Assembly: GCA_947071285.1 (NCBI GenBank)
Contig: CAMTFK010000240.1
Location: 1-6,916 of the forward strand
Length of the DNA stretch: 6,916 nucleotides
Source: an uncultured Bacteroides sp.
GTDB taxonomy: Bacteria; Bacteroidota; Bacteroidia; Bacteroidales; Bacteroidaceae
Reading direction: 5' to 3'
Shown: piece by piece, positions 1 through 6,807 of the stretch
Numbering within the stretch: position 1 is the first letter of the stretch
Layout of the letters: each line of letters starts with the position of its first letter
Translations under genes and position numbers: made by a program
Notes under the pieces: generated by a model
What the model was told of the DNA's origin: nothing
Seen by the model: the letters and a program-made list of their open reading frames with translations, nothing else
Databases searched by the model: none

Positions 1-1
1 G

Positions 2-856
2 GATGAGGAGATTATGGGACACAAGCCTTTCCTTGTCATCGCCGACTATCTGACGCGAAACGGCATCGCCGTATTGCGCTGCGACGACCGTGGCACAGCC
101 GCCTCACAAGGCAACCATGCAACAGCTACCAACGAAGACTTTGCCAGAGATACGGAAGCTGCCATCCACTATCTGCGCGGCAGAAAAGAAATAAACACGA
201 AAAAGATTGGAATCATCGGACATAGCGCAGGAGGAACCATCGCATTCATTGTGGCAGCCAATGATCCGTCAGTGGCATTTATCGTTTCATTGGCGGGAGC
301 CGCCATCAAAGGAGACAGCCTGATGCTAAGGCAAGTGGAACTGATTTCTAAATCTCAGGGAATGCCGGATGCGCTTTGGCAAGGAACGAAACCGTCGCTG
401 CGAAACAGGTATGCCATACTGCAACAAGCGGACAAGACAACGGATGAGCTCCAAAAGGAACTGTATGCAGACGTTACCAAAACCATGTCGTCCGAACAAC
501 TGAAAGACTTGAATACCGTACAGCAGATTTCCGCCCAGATACGTTCGATGACCTCGCCCTGGTATCTTCATTTTATGAGGTACGACCCGGCTAATGCCCT
601 GAAGAATGTGAAATGTCCGGTACTCGCCCTAAACGGAGAAAAGGACATTCAAGTGGACGCGACTATGAACCTTACAGCCATCCAACAAAGAATCAGCGAA
701 AACGGAAACAAAAATGTAACTGTAAAAGCCTATCCGAACCTGAACCATCTGTTGCAGACCTGCGAAAAAGGCACATTGGCCGAATACGGGCAACTGGAAG
801 AAACCATCAGTCCGGAAGTATTGAAAGATATGACCGAGTGGATTCAGAAACAGTAA
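2..856 (+). CDS. alpha/beta hydrolase (EstD/S33-like esterase or peptidase), 5' end outside window
   Basis: Serine hydrolase of the alpha/beta fold; probably an esterase or aminopeptidase-like enzyme, substrate unknown. Counting from the Met codon at base 14, the nucleophile elbow GHSAGG gives Ser71, the segment LNGEKD gives the acid Asp211, and NLNH gives His245, so the whole catalytic triad is present in the usual order. The DDRG segment near residues 24-27 is also typical of the family. The frame stays open upstream of that Met (Asp-Glu-Glu-Ile precede it), and the fold would lack its first strands and the oxyanion-hole region if it began there. I therefore treat the gene as running in from beyond the window edge, and residue 14 as an internal Met. 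Full-length Bacteroides relatives are usually longer, often with an N-terminal DUF3887-like domain and a signal peptide, but neither can be seen here. It ends 191 bp before the MFS gene, which has its own promoter, so the two need not form an operon. Family assignment is firm; the substrate is not inferable. Confidence 0.88.
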   Translation, partial: DEEIMGHKPFLVIADYLTRNGIAVLRCDDRGTAASQGNHATATNEDFARDTEAAIHYLRGRKEINTKKIGIIGHSAGGTIAFIVAANDPSVAFIVSLAGAAIKGDSLMLRQVELISKSQGMPDALWQGTKPSLRNRYAILQQADKTTDELQKELYADVTKTMSSEQLKDLNTVQQISAQIRSMTSPWYLHFMRYDPANALKNVKCPVLALNGEKDIQVDATMNLTAIQQRISENGNKNVTVKAYPNLNHLLQTCEKGTLAEYGQLEETISPEVLKDMTEWIQKQ

Positions 857-933
857 GGTGATCAGCAATACACTTTTTCGGACAACATTGCCTGGTAGTA
901 CATCCATCCCCTTGATTACATACATTGCATAAA

Positions 934-947
934 TTGACTTAAATCAA
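934..947. promoter_or_regulatory. FNR/CRP-family type binding site (candidate)
   Basis: The sequence TTGACTTAAATCAA matches the FNR-type consensus TTGAT-N4-ATCAA at 9 of 10 defined positions. Its centre (940.5) lies about 57-60 bp upstream of the start point expected from the TAnnTTTG box at 986-993, which is the usual place for a class I activator. Which regulator would bind is unknown; Bacteroidetes carry several CRP/FNR-family proteins, some redox or nitrosative-stress sensors. The match is seen directly; the role is inferred. Confidence 0.45.
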
Positions 948-982
948 AATCTTTCCTACCGAACTCACCTTGGCCGATTTTG

Positions 983-1019
983 TTTTACCTTTGCACCCGC
1001 AAAAAAGAAGAAGGTAAAA
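983..1019. promoter_or_regulatory. 9-bp inverted repeat across the MFS promoter (candidate operator)
   Basis: TTTTACCTT (983-991) and AAGGTAAAA (1011-1019) are perfect reverse complements separated by 19 bp. The left arm overlaps the -7 element and the right arm lies just past the expected start point. The left arm would therefore not be in the RNA, so the repeat is more likely a DNA operator than a transcript hairpin. Centre-to-centre arm spacing is 28 bp, close to three helical turns, which could suit a dimer or a looped pair of dimers. Confidence 0.45.
986..993 (+). promoter_or_regulatory. Bacteroides-type -7 promoter element for the MFS gene
   Basis: TACCTTTG is a perfect match to the TAnnTTTG element used by the primary sigma factor of Bacteroides. 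Transcription would start around base 997-1000, leaving a leader of roughly 48-50 nt before the ATG at 1048. I see no convincing TTTG-like -33 element about 20 bp upstream, which suggests the promoter may depend on an activator; the FNR-like site fits that idea. Confidence 0.6.
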
Positions 1020-1025
1020 AAGTAA

Positions 1026-1039
1026 CAGGTATCAGGTAT
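1026..1039 (+). repeat. Short tandem repeat in the MFS leader (CAGGTAT x2)
   Basis: CAGGTAT occurs twice head to tail, and a third GGTAT follows at 1044-1048, running into the start codon. This is the stretch where a ribosome binding site would be expected, but no clear Shine-Dalgarno sequence is seen. It may be chance, or a translation-control element. Confidence 0.35.
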
Positions 1040-1047
1040 AGTTTGGT

Positions 1048-2199
1048 ATGAAGAAAAGTCTGATTGCATTGGCGTTCGGCACCCTGGGATTGGGTATTGC
1101 CGAGTTTGTGATGATGGGAATTTTGCCCGACGTGGCAAAAGATTTAGGAATCAGTATCCCCGTTGCGGGACATTTCATTTCCGCCTATGCGTTGGGCGTC
1201 TGTGTGGGTGCACCCGTACTGACATTAGCCCGCAAATATCCTTTGAAACATATTCTGCTGGTACTGGTCACCCTGATTATGATAGGTAATATCTGTGCCG
1301 CTTTGTCACCCAACTACTGGGTATTGCTTGCCGCACGTTTCATCTCCGGACTTCCTCATGGAGCCTACTTCGGTGTCGGCTCTATTGTTGCCGAGCGACT
1401 GGCTGATAAAGGAAAAGGTTCGGAAGCTGTTTCGATTATGATTGCCGGAATGACCATCGCCAACCTCTTCGGCGTCCCATTGGGAACTTCCCTCAGCACT
1501 ATGCTTTCCTGGCGTGCCACTTTCCTGTTGGTAGGCATTTGGGGAATCGTAATCATGTATTACATCTGGCGCTGGGTTCCCCACGTAGAAGGGTTGAAAG
1601 ACACCGGCTTCAAGGGGCAATTCCGCTTCCTCAAAACTCCGGCCCCGTGGCTGATTCTGGGTGCCACAGCATTAAGCAACGGTGGTGTATTCTGCTGGTA
1701 TAGCTATATCAATCCGATGCTGACAAACGTTTCCGGTTTCTCTGCCGAAAGCATTACTCCTCTGATGATTCTTGCCGGATTCGGTATGGTCATGGGGAAT
1801 CTTATCAGCGGACGTCTCTCCGACCGTTACACACCGGGAAAGGTAGGAACTGTCGCACAAGCGCTCATCTGTATTATGCTACTCCTCCTATTCTTCCTTT
1901 CACCTTATAAATGGGCAGCCGCTCTACTGATGTGCCTTTGTACGGCAGGATTATTTGCCGTATCCAGTCCGGAACAAGTATTAATTATCCGTGTGGCAAA
2001 AGGCGGAGAGATGCTGGGAGCTGCCAGCGTGCAGGTTGCATTCAACCTGGGAAATGCCATCGGCGCATATGCAGGAGGACTGGCTATCAGCGAAGGCTAT
2101 CGTTATCCTGCGCTTACAGGGGTTCCTTTCGCACTGATCGGATTTATTTTATTCCTGATTTTCTATAAGAAATATCAGTTCAATCCCAATTATCTTTAA
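1048..2199 (+). CDS. MFS transporter, AraJ/DHA1-type efflux permease
   Basis: A 383-residue inner-membrane permease of the major facilitator superfamily, drug:H+ antiporter-1 group, related to the AraJ/PbuE-like sugar, nucleoside and drug exporters. The N-terminal signature AEFVMMGILPDVA (about residues 19-31), the loop with ARKYPLKH (60-67) standing in place of the canonical motif A, and the RFISGLPHGAYFG segment (about 97-109) are typical of AraJ-like members. Hydrophobic stretches spread along the protein fit 12 helices with a central loop near residues 175-195 (VPHVEG through FKGQFRF), and the length is normal for the group. The ATG at 1048 is chosen because the first helix begins right after MKKS and there is no good upstream start. 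The gene has its own TAnnTTTG promoter, a possible operator and an FNR-like site upstream. No strong terminator is visible downstream. The substrate cannot be told from sequence; the arabinose label of AraJ is historical and should not be carried over. Confidence 0.92.
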   Translation: MKKSLIALAFGTLGLGIAEFVMMGILPDVAKDLGISIPVAGHFISAYALGVCVGAPVLTLARKYPLKHILLVLVTLIMIGNICAALSPNYWVLLAARFISGLPHGAYFGVGSIVAERLADKGKGSEAVSIMIAGMTIANLFGVPLGTSLSTMLSWRATFLLVGIWGIVIMYYIWRWVPHVEGLKDTGFKGQFRFLKTPAPWLILGATALSNGGVFCWYSYINPMLTNVSGFSAESITPLMILAGFGMVMGNLISGRLSDRYTPGKVGTVAQALICIMLLLLFFLSPYKWAAALLMCLCTAGLFAVSSPEQVLIIRVAKGGEMLGAASVQVAFNLGNAIGAYAGGLAISEGYRYPALTGVPFALIGFILFLIFYKKYQFNPNYL

Positions 2200-2318
2200 G
2201 AGTTTTTGAGGGAGAGATATAAAGTTTCATCCTATAATAAATAGCAATATCTTTTAAAATTATTATCCTTGTGAAGTATATTAGCTGGGTTGAGTATAAA
2301 AAGTACTTCGATGACTTT

Positions 2319-2384
2319 GAGTTTTCACTGCACTCTATTAGAAATTCCACTGCACTGAACTAGAATTTTCTATGCACTCGGGTA
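2319..2384. repeat. 22-bp tandem repeat, type A, three units
   Basis: Units at 2319-2340, 2341-2362 and 2363-2384. Each has TGCACT at the same place (2329, 2351, 2373), starts with GA and ends with TA. Pairwise identity is 16/22, 16/22 and 14/22 by eye. Between neighbouring units TAGAAATTC (2339-2347) and GAATTTTCTA (2363-2372) are near-perfect inverted repeats. The period is not a multiple of three, so this is not a coding repeat. Confidence 0.8.
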
Positions 2385-2477
2385 GTTGTCCCCTTGCAAG
2401 GGGACCATTGTCATCTTACAAGAGGACTAATGTCACCTTACAACAGGACATTTGTCACTTTACAAGATGACAACTAC
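2382..2477. repeat. 9-bp inverted repeat bracketing the type B block
   Basis: GTAGTTGTC (2382-2390) and GACAACTAC (2469-2477) are perfect reverse complements at the two edges of the four type B units. The whole 96-bp block could thus fold as one large cruciform or RNA structure as well as four small ones. Confidence 0.7.
2385..2472. repeat. 22-bp tandem repeat, type B, four near-palindromic units
   Basis: Units at 2385-2406, 2407-2428, 2429-2450 and 2451-2472, directly continuing the register of the type A units. The shared pattern is TGTC, four variable bases, TTRCAA, then GAC near the end. Neighbouring units match at 16-18 of 22 positions by eye. The first contains a perfect 18-bp palindrome, GTCCCCTTGCAAGGGGAC (2388-2405); the second and fourth are imperfect palindromes with GTC/GAC arms, and the third is the most decayed. 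Type A and B share the central TGCA/TACA core at unit positions 11-14. Confidence 0.85.
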
Positions 2478-2599
2478 AGAATTACGGACGGAAAATCTTT
2501 AAAGATACAAAAATAATTAGAGAAAAGCAAGTAGGCGGAACTTTATTGATTATAGAAAGAAAATAATCTCCAAATTACAGTTATCGTATATATAATGTT

Positions 2600-2607
2600 T
2601 ATATTTG
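2600..2607 (+). promoter_or_regulatory. Bacteroides-type -7 promoter element for the HTCS gene
   Basis: TATATTTG fits TAnnTTTG exactly. The start point would be near 2611-2614, giving a leader of about 25 nt before the ATG at 2638. A second, weaker match CATCTTTG lies at 2624-2631, too close to the ATG to be the main promoter. No clear -33 element is seen. Confidence 0.5.
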
Positions 2608-2637
2608 TCCGAAATAGCTATTGCATCTTTGTCCGCT

Positions 2638-4233
2638 ATGAAAACAAAAAGCATTTTATACGCCATCATGAGCCTTCTCCTGTCAACCTTTTGGGCAGAG
2701 AGTGCCGCCAAAAACCCTTATTACTATTTCCGTACGCTGGACATCAAGGACGGACTTTCACATAATACGGTGAACACCATCCTGCAAGACCGGCAAGGAT
2801 TCATGTGGTTTGGCACGAAAGACGGGCTGAACCAATATGACGGTCTCGTATTCCGTACTTTTCAGAAAGAGAACTCTTCTTTGGGCAACAACTTTATCAC
2901 TGCCCTACACGAGGATGCCGAAGGAAATATATGGGTAGGGACTGATACGGGCGTCTACATCTATAACCCCCGATTAGAGAAATTCACCCCGTTCGACATT
3001 CCCATCGAAGGTACCGGTGAGACCATCAGCCGTACCATAACGTGGATAGATTCCGACCCGCAAAAAGACGTATGGATTTCGTCCGATTCCCAAGGGCTTT
3101 TCCACTACGACATAAAGAAGAACAGCTTGAAGGAGTATTCCGCAAAAATAGGAAAAGGAGCGCTTAACATCACCCGCTTCTGGTTCGGAGACAACGAATT
3201 GTGGGTGAACCGCTACGAGGACAACCTGTATCATTCGGAAGACGCCGCCCGCTTCACCGTTTTCCGGGATGCCGAAGGCGAAGAGCCTTTCAAAGGAGCT
3301 ATCATCACCACCTGTGTCAAAGGACTGCACAATTGCATCTATATAGGTTCGTCCAACGGCCTGGCAGAAATCAACCTGACCACCCGCAAGGTGCGCCGCC
3401 TGTTAAACGACTACGTACGCAACATCTGCCTGCGTTCGGATACGGAGCTATGGGTAGGTACGGAACAAGGCATCTACATCTACAACTTGGAAACCGACAA
3501 ATATATCCACCTCACCACCTCGGAGTCCGACGACCGCTACGCATTATCCGACAACGCCATCTACACCATCTTCAAAGACCGTGAAGGCGGAATGTGGATA
3601 GGCTCATACTTCGGTGGCGTCAACTATTATCCTCACCAATATACTTACTTCGAAAAGTATTATCCCCGGGACGACATGCGATACTTGGGACACCGCATCC
3701 GTGAATTCTGCGGAAGCAATGACGGGACGATATGGTTCGGCACAGAAGACAAGGGACTTTTCCATTTCAATCCCGCCGACGGTACAGTCACGCCTTTCCA
3801 CCACCCTGCCCTGTACCACAACATTCACGGATTATGTATCGACGGTGATTACCTGTGGGCAGGTACTTTTGCCGGCGGACTGAACCGTATCCATCTTCGC
3901 ACCCGGGAAGTACGGCACTACGAAAAGGGCGAAGCATCCAATACCCTCAATGCCGACAACATATTCTCAATCTATAAAAGTAGCACCGGCGAATTATGGA
4001 TAGGCACGACCTCGGGGCTGATGCGTTACAACCGAAAGACGGATGACTTCACACGCATCCCCGAAATGAACAAAATCTTTGTGTACAATATACTGGAAGA
4101 CTGCCACGGCAAACTGTGGCTGGCTACCTATTCCGACGGCGTGTTCTGCTACGACCTGCCACAAGACAAATGGAAACAGTACACCCGAAACCCCGATAAT
4201 CCGAACTCTCTACCCTATAACAAGTGTATATAA
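2638..4233 (+). pseudogene. hybrid two-component system (HTCS) sensor, truncated in its periplasmic propeller by IS21 insertion
   Basis: N-terminal 531 codons of an HTCS sensor/regulator. Full proteins of this family are about 1,300-1,400 residues: signal peptide, two seven-bladed propellers, Y_Y_Y domain, membrane helix, histidine kinase, receiver and AraC-type HTH. Here residues 1-24 look like a signal peptide (Lys-rich start, hydrophobic core, cleavage near ESAA). Then come about eleven regulator-propeller repeats with the recurring pattern D-x-x-G-x-(L/M/I)-W-(F/I/V)-G-T, for example GFMWFGT, GNIWVGT, GGMWIGS, GTIWFGT and GELWIGT. The frame breaks off after SLPYNK at base 4224; the last two sense codons and the TAA belong to the end of the IS. 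The rest of the propeller and all signalling domains are absent. The ATG at 2638 is preferred over a TTG at 2605, because it puts the signal peptide at the N-terminus and the TTG overlaps the promoter box. A secreted fragment may still be made, but it could not signal. HTCS proteins usually sense glycan oligosaccharides; no polysaccharide-utilisation genes are in view. Confidence 0.88.
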
Positions 4234-4278
4234 TAATCGAAAAGTATACCAGATAATAATTGAAAAGTAGTCCACTAG
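4225..4278. repeat. Left terminal repeats of the IS21 element
   Basis: The terminal TGT at 4225 is followed by two copies of the binding motif: TAATAATCG-AAAAGTATACCA (4231-4251) and TAATAATTG-AAAAGTAGTCCA (4254-4274), the second followed by CTAG. The istB stop codon lies about 30 bp further in. Confidence 0.85.
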
Positions 4279-4305
4279 TTTCGTTATGCAAAGGATATAA
4301 TTCTT

Positions 4306-5076
4306 TTATTTTTGTGATACATATCTCCTCATGTTTTGTGTTTCTTTAACTCTATATGATTGTCCGCTCATGTTCACCAGATGTGCTTTATGGGTTAGTC
4401 TGTCTACCATTGCAGCGACTAGAACTTTATCTTTTACAATTTCTCCCCATCTGTCAAAAGATAGATTTGTGGTAATGATTGTCGCTTTTTTCCCGGCTCT
4501 GAGTGATAGGTGGTTAAACAATAGTTCTCCTCCTTCCTTATCACAACTTACATATCCAAATTCATCACAAATGACCATATCATACTTTTCAAACCTGAGT
4601 TCGAGTTGTCTTAGACTCTTCTGTGACCTACATTCCCTTATTTGTGTTAGCAGATGCGGTACAGATGTAAAAAAGACCGTATATCCTTCCATGCACGCCT
4701 TGATCCCCAATGCGGTGGCTATATGTGTCTTTCCTGTTCCCGGATTTCCATATAACACCACGTTTCTTCCTTCTTTAACAAATTCAAGTGTTTCCAGTTC
4801 AGGTATGACCATCTGTGCGTCTTTAGGCAAATCCTCTCTTATGAGCTCCTGCAAATACTTCATCTGCGGGAATCCGGCTATCCTTACCCGTTGTTTTCTT
4901 CGTTTCTCTACCCTTATTTCCATTTCCTTTTCCAGTATGCGTGCAATCAATGTCCTGCATCCCCAGTTCTCCTGCGTTGCCAATGTGATAAAGTCCTCCA
5001 GTTCGTTCTGTAGAACATTTATTTTAAGTTCTCTGGCATAGTCTGTAATCATTTCTTTTTCTGACAAGTAGTCCAT
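4306..5076 (-). CDS. istB: IS21-family helper ATPase IstB
   Basis: A 256-residue AAA+ ATPase of the DnaC/IstB family, the partner of the IstA transposase. IstB proteins assemble on DNA and choose or deform the target for integration. Walker A is GNPGTGKT (residues 110-117), Walker B is MVICDE (167-172) followed by FGY, the sensor-1 region is TTNLSFDRW (202-210), and the C-terminal AAMVDRLTHKAHLVNMSGQSYR stretch (about 221-242) with its Arg226 is the family's hallmark. The length is normal and nothing essential looks missing. The start is the ATG at 5074-5076, 12 bp after the istA stop; that spacer is A-rich (TAAAAAAATATTGTT) with no Shine-Dalgarno sequence, so translation probably couples to istA. 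It is read opposite to the host HTCS gene and ends about 80 bp inside the left IS end. Confidence 0.95.
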   Translation of the reverse strand: MDYLSEKEMITDYARELKINVLQNELEDFITLATQENWGCRTLIARILEKEMEIRVEKRRKQRVRIAGFPQMKYLQELIREDLPKDAQMVIPELETLEFVKEGRNVVLYGNPGTGKTHIATALGIKACMEGYTVFFTSVPHLLTQIRECRSQKSLRQLELRFEKYDMVICDEFGYVSCDKEGGELLFNHLSLRAGKKATIITTNLSFDRWGEIVKDKVLVAAMVDRLTHKAHLVNMSGQSYRVKETQNMRRYVSQK

Positions 5077-5088
5077 AACAATATTTTT

Positions 5089-5694
5089 TTAGTTTAAAGA
5101 ATCTATTTGAGTTAAAGCCTGTGTGCTGTCCATCATCCTGGTCAGGTCCACAAGGATCCCCATTGCCGCATCCTCTATCTGCCGTGATTGCTGTCGGTGC
5201 TCCGGAGCAGGCACATTTTCCCCATTTCCATCCTGCGGCTCATTATTAGCGTGCATAAAGGCTTTAATCTGGTCTGCCGATACCTTGTGTACTCCACGCA
5301 GTCTCAAAGCCTCATAGGAACGTATGATATCCTTGTCTGTAAATCCATTCTCTGCGGCATACTGTATTAACAGAACAAAGTCCCTTCCATTATCCTGGAA
5401 ATGTATCTGGAAGAGTTCCTGTATCTTAGCAGGCATCTGCATGAGTGCCAACGATCCTTGTACCGCCCCCGGCTTGCGCAGCAGGGTGCGAGCGTAATGC
5501 TCCAACTGTATTTTCCAGTCTGCCACGCCATACACACGTTCATGCGCTGCCACCTTCACCTGCCCATGGAAGATAACAACCTTCTCGCTGTATATCTTGA
5601 CAGAAACCGTTTTCCCCACTAATGTGTCGGGAACGGAGTAATGGATGTTCTTCATACAGATAGTAGACCACTTATCAACTTTATAATCCTCCAT
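5089..5694 (-). CDS. istA: IstA transposase, C-terminal part (split by in-frame stop)
   Basis: 201 codons in the same frame as the upstream istA segment, which ends in a TAA directly before this ATG. The start MEDYKVDKWSTICMKNIHYS followed by VPDTLVG corresponds to the small beta-barrel domain that follows the catalytic core in IS21 transposases, where the pattern 'vdkystv...YSVP' is typical. Later come VAAHERVYG and a helical C-terminal region ending before istB. It has no HTH or catalytic residues, so it is not a transposase alone. With the upstream part and one restored codon the protein would be 534 residues, near the normal IstA size. It could be translated by reinitiation at the TAAATG junction, with a purine-rich GAGATGGGA about 10 nt upstream of the ATG, or it could be silent. 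Family membership is clear; whether it is expressed is unknown. Confidence 0.85.
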   Translation of the reverse strand: MEDYKVDKWSTICMKNIHYSVPDTLVGKTVSVKIYSEKVVIFHGQVKVAAHERVYGVADWKIQLEHYARTLLRKPGAVQGSLALMQMPAKIQELFQIHFQDNGRDFVLLIQYAAENGFTDKDIIRSYEALRLRGVHKVSADQIKAFMHANNEPQDGNGENVPAPEHRQQSRQIEDAAMGILVDLTRMMDSTQALTQIDSLN

Positions 5695-6693
5695 TTAAAA
5701 GCATCCCATCTCGTTTATATGTGGCTGCAAGGCTGCCAGATCAGCCGCGAGCGACTCTACCTTGTCCAAGGTGGAGATACTTCCGGCTTGTGTGTTAAGT
5801 CCTTCACATACCTCTTGCAGGTGTTTGCCGGCTTCTTCTACCGAGTCGAAATCCATCTTCATACAGAACGCCTTGCGCCTGACATACTCCACGCTACGTT
5901 CCACATGTCCTTTTTCCCATCCGGCACGTGCGTTGCAAAAGCGGAAATCAAACCGGTAAAAGGCGCACATACGGCTCAAAGCCTCCGTGGGAGTCTTATC
6001 TGTCCCTACGAAGTCCTTGACCGCCACACGCATATTGTCATATACCATGACATAGGGAACTCCCTTGACCTGGCGGAAGAAATTACGGTGTGATTCCATA
6101 AAGGCCAGCGTATTCTGATGACGGAACAGATAGGCATAACGCCCATTGCTGTGACTAAAAGTAAACACAGCCAGAAAGAAACGCTGAAGCTTACCATGTA
6201 TGCGGAGTTTTACCTCTCCCCAGTCGAACTCGCAGTTCTCTCCCGGGATATAATACTGCCGGATAAAAGCCTCTTCCCGTTTACGGGACTTTTGAGTATC
6301 AATCCCCGTGATATACTTGCATACGCTCGGATAGCTGACTGAGAATCCTCGTGAAAGAAGAAGATTGTGAATATCCTTCTTTAACATACATTGCTTCTTT
6401 AGACCACTGGCACGTTTGCTGGCATTTTTAGCTAAGCAATCATCTATAATGGATTGTACCTGTCCTGTGATTACTCTACGGCTACGTTTAGAGCTATCAT
6501 ACCGGGGCGCAGTAGTCAAAATTGTCTCTAAACTTACTGAAGGAGTATCAGAAGACAATGTACTCTCATACTCCTGGATTACCTTATGTACCGTTTTACG
6601 GCTGATGTCCAGTTCGCGGGCAATGGCACGTTTGCTGAGCCCACGACTTCTATACAAATGAATTATGGTTTGTTTATCCACCATGGTTATCAT
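5695..6693 (-). CDS. istA: IstA transposase, N-terminal HTH and DDE catalytic part (split by in-frame stop)
   Basis: 332 residues of the IS21 DDE transposase, which binds the terminal repeats and carries out strand transfer with IstB. Residues about 6-40 form a helix-turn-helix (LSKRAIARELDISRKTV region). The RNase-H-like core shows the three acidic residues in context: Asp157 in EFDWGE, Asp219 in MVYDN, and Glu265 in GHVERSVEYVRR. The frame ends in TAA (5695-5697) after MGCF, between the catalytic core and the C-terminal barrel domain; the sequence resumes in the same frame at the next codon. A single substitution from GAA, AAA or CAA would explain it. The ATG at 6691-6693 is favoured because AAGGAAG sits 7 nt upstream; a second ATG three codons in (6682-6684) is possible. 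A hairpin covers that ribosome binding site. Confidence 0.9.
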   Translation of the reverse strand: MITMVDKQTIIHLYRSRGLSKRAIARELDISRKTVHKVIQEYESTLSSDTPSVSLETILTTAPRYDSSKRSRRVITGQVQSIIDDCLAKNASKRASGLKKQCMLKKDIHNLLLSRGFSVSYPSVCKYITGIDTQKSRKREEAFIRQYYIPGENCEFDWGEVKLRIHGKLQRFFLAVFTFSHSNGRYAYLFRHQNTLAFMESHRNFFRQVKGVPYVMVYDNMRVAVKDFVGTDKTPTEALSRMCAFYRFDFRFCNARAGWEKGHVERSVEYVRRKAFCMKMDFDSVEEAGKHLQEVCEGLNTQAGSISTLDKVESLAADLAALQPHINEMGCF

Positions 6694-6699
6694 GTTTAT

Positions 6700-6734
6700 A
6701 CTTCCTTATTGGTTGAACCACAAAGGAAGTGGTT
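6700..6734 (-). promoter_or_regulatory. istA leader hairpins covering the ribosome binding site
   Basis: On the istA (minus) strand, ACTTCCTT (from 6730-6723) can pair with AAGGAAGT (from 6707-6700), an 8-bp stem that contains the Shine-Dalgarno sequence AAGGAAG. A second, mutually exclusive stem pairs AACCAC (from 6734-6729) with GTGGTT (from 6721-6716) and would leave the ribosome site free. Arms are seen directly; the switch is inference. Several insertion sequences are known to hide their transposase start in this way to stop expression from outside transcripts. Confidence 0.5.
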
Positions 6735-6807
6735 ATATTAATAAATCTTAATATAGAGCATGTAATTACGATAGGGAAATAGTAAAAAACAGACTCCATT
6801 TACTAAC

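Larger units (their letters stand above)
2200..2637. other. 438-bp intergenic region with repeat array and HTCS promoter
   Basis: No plausible gene on either strand. Bases 2200-2318 are AT-rich with no clear intrinsic terminator for the MFS gene. Bases 2319-2472 are a seven-unit, 22-bp tandem array. Bases 2473-2599 are AT-rich and include a 12-bp palindrome ATCTTTAAAGAT at 2495-2506. The promoter element for the HTCS gene is at 2600-2607. Confidence 0.7.

Noticed and set aside
2319..2472. CRISPR array
   Set aside because: The 22-bp units follow each other directly with no spacers, the units differ from one another, and no cas genes are near.
2605..2637. TTG start of the HTCS gene, 11 codons upstream of the ATG
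   Set aside because: It overlaps the TAnnTTTG promoter box and would push the signal peptide away from the N-terminus; ATG at 2638 fits better.
4331..5041. 236-residue open frame on the plus strand
   Set aside because: It is antisense to istB, which has full Walker motifs; its composition (Ser, Phe and Cys rich) fits a shadow frame.
5077..5090. A7 run between istA and istB as a programmed frameshift site
   Set aside because: The run lies after the istA stop codon, so slippage there could not fuse the two proteins.
5641..6093. 150-residue open frame on the plus strand
   Set aside because: Antisense to the istA catalytic region, no recognisable domain, no promoter or ribosome site.
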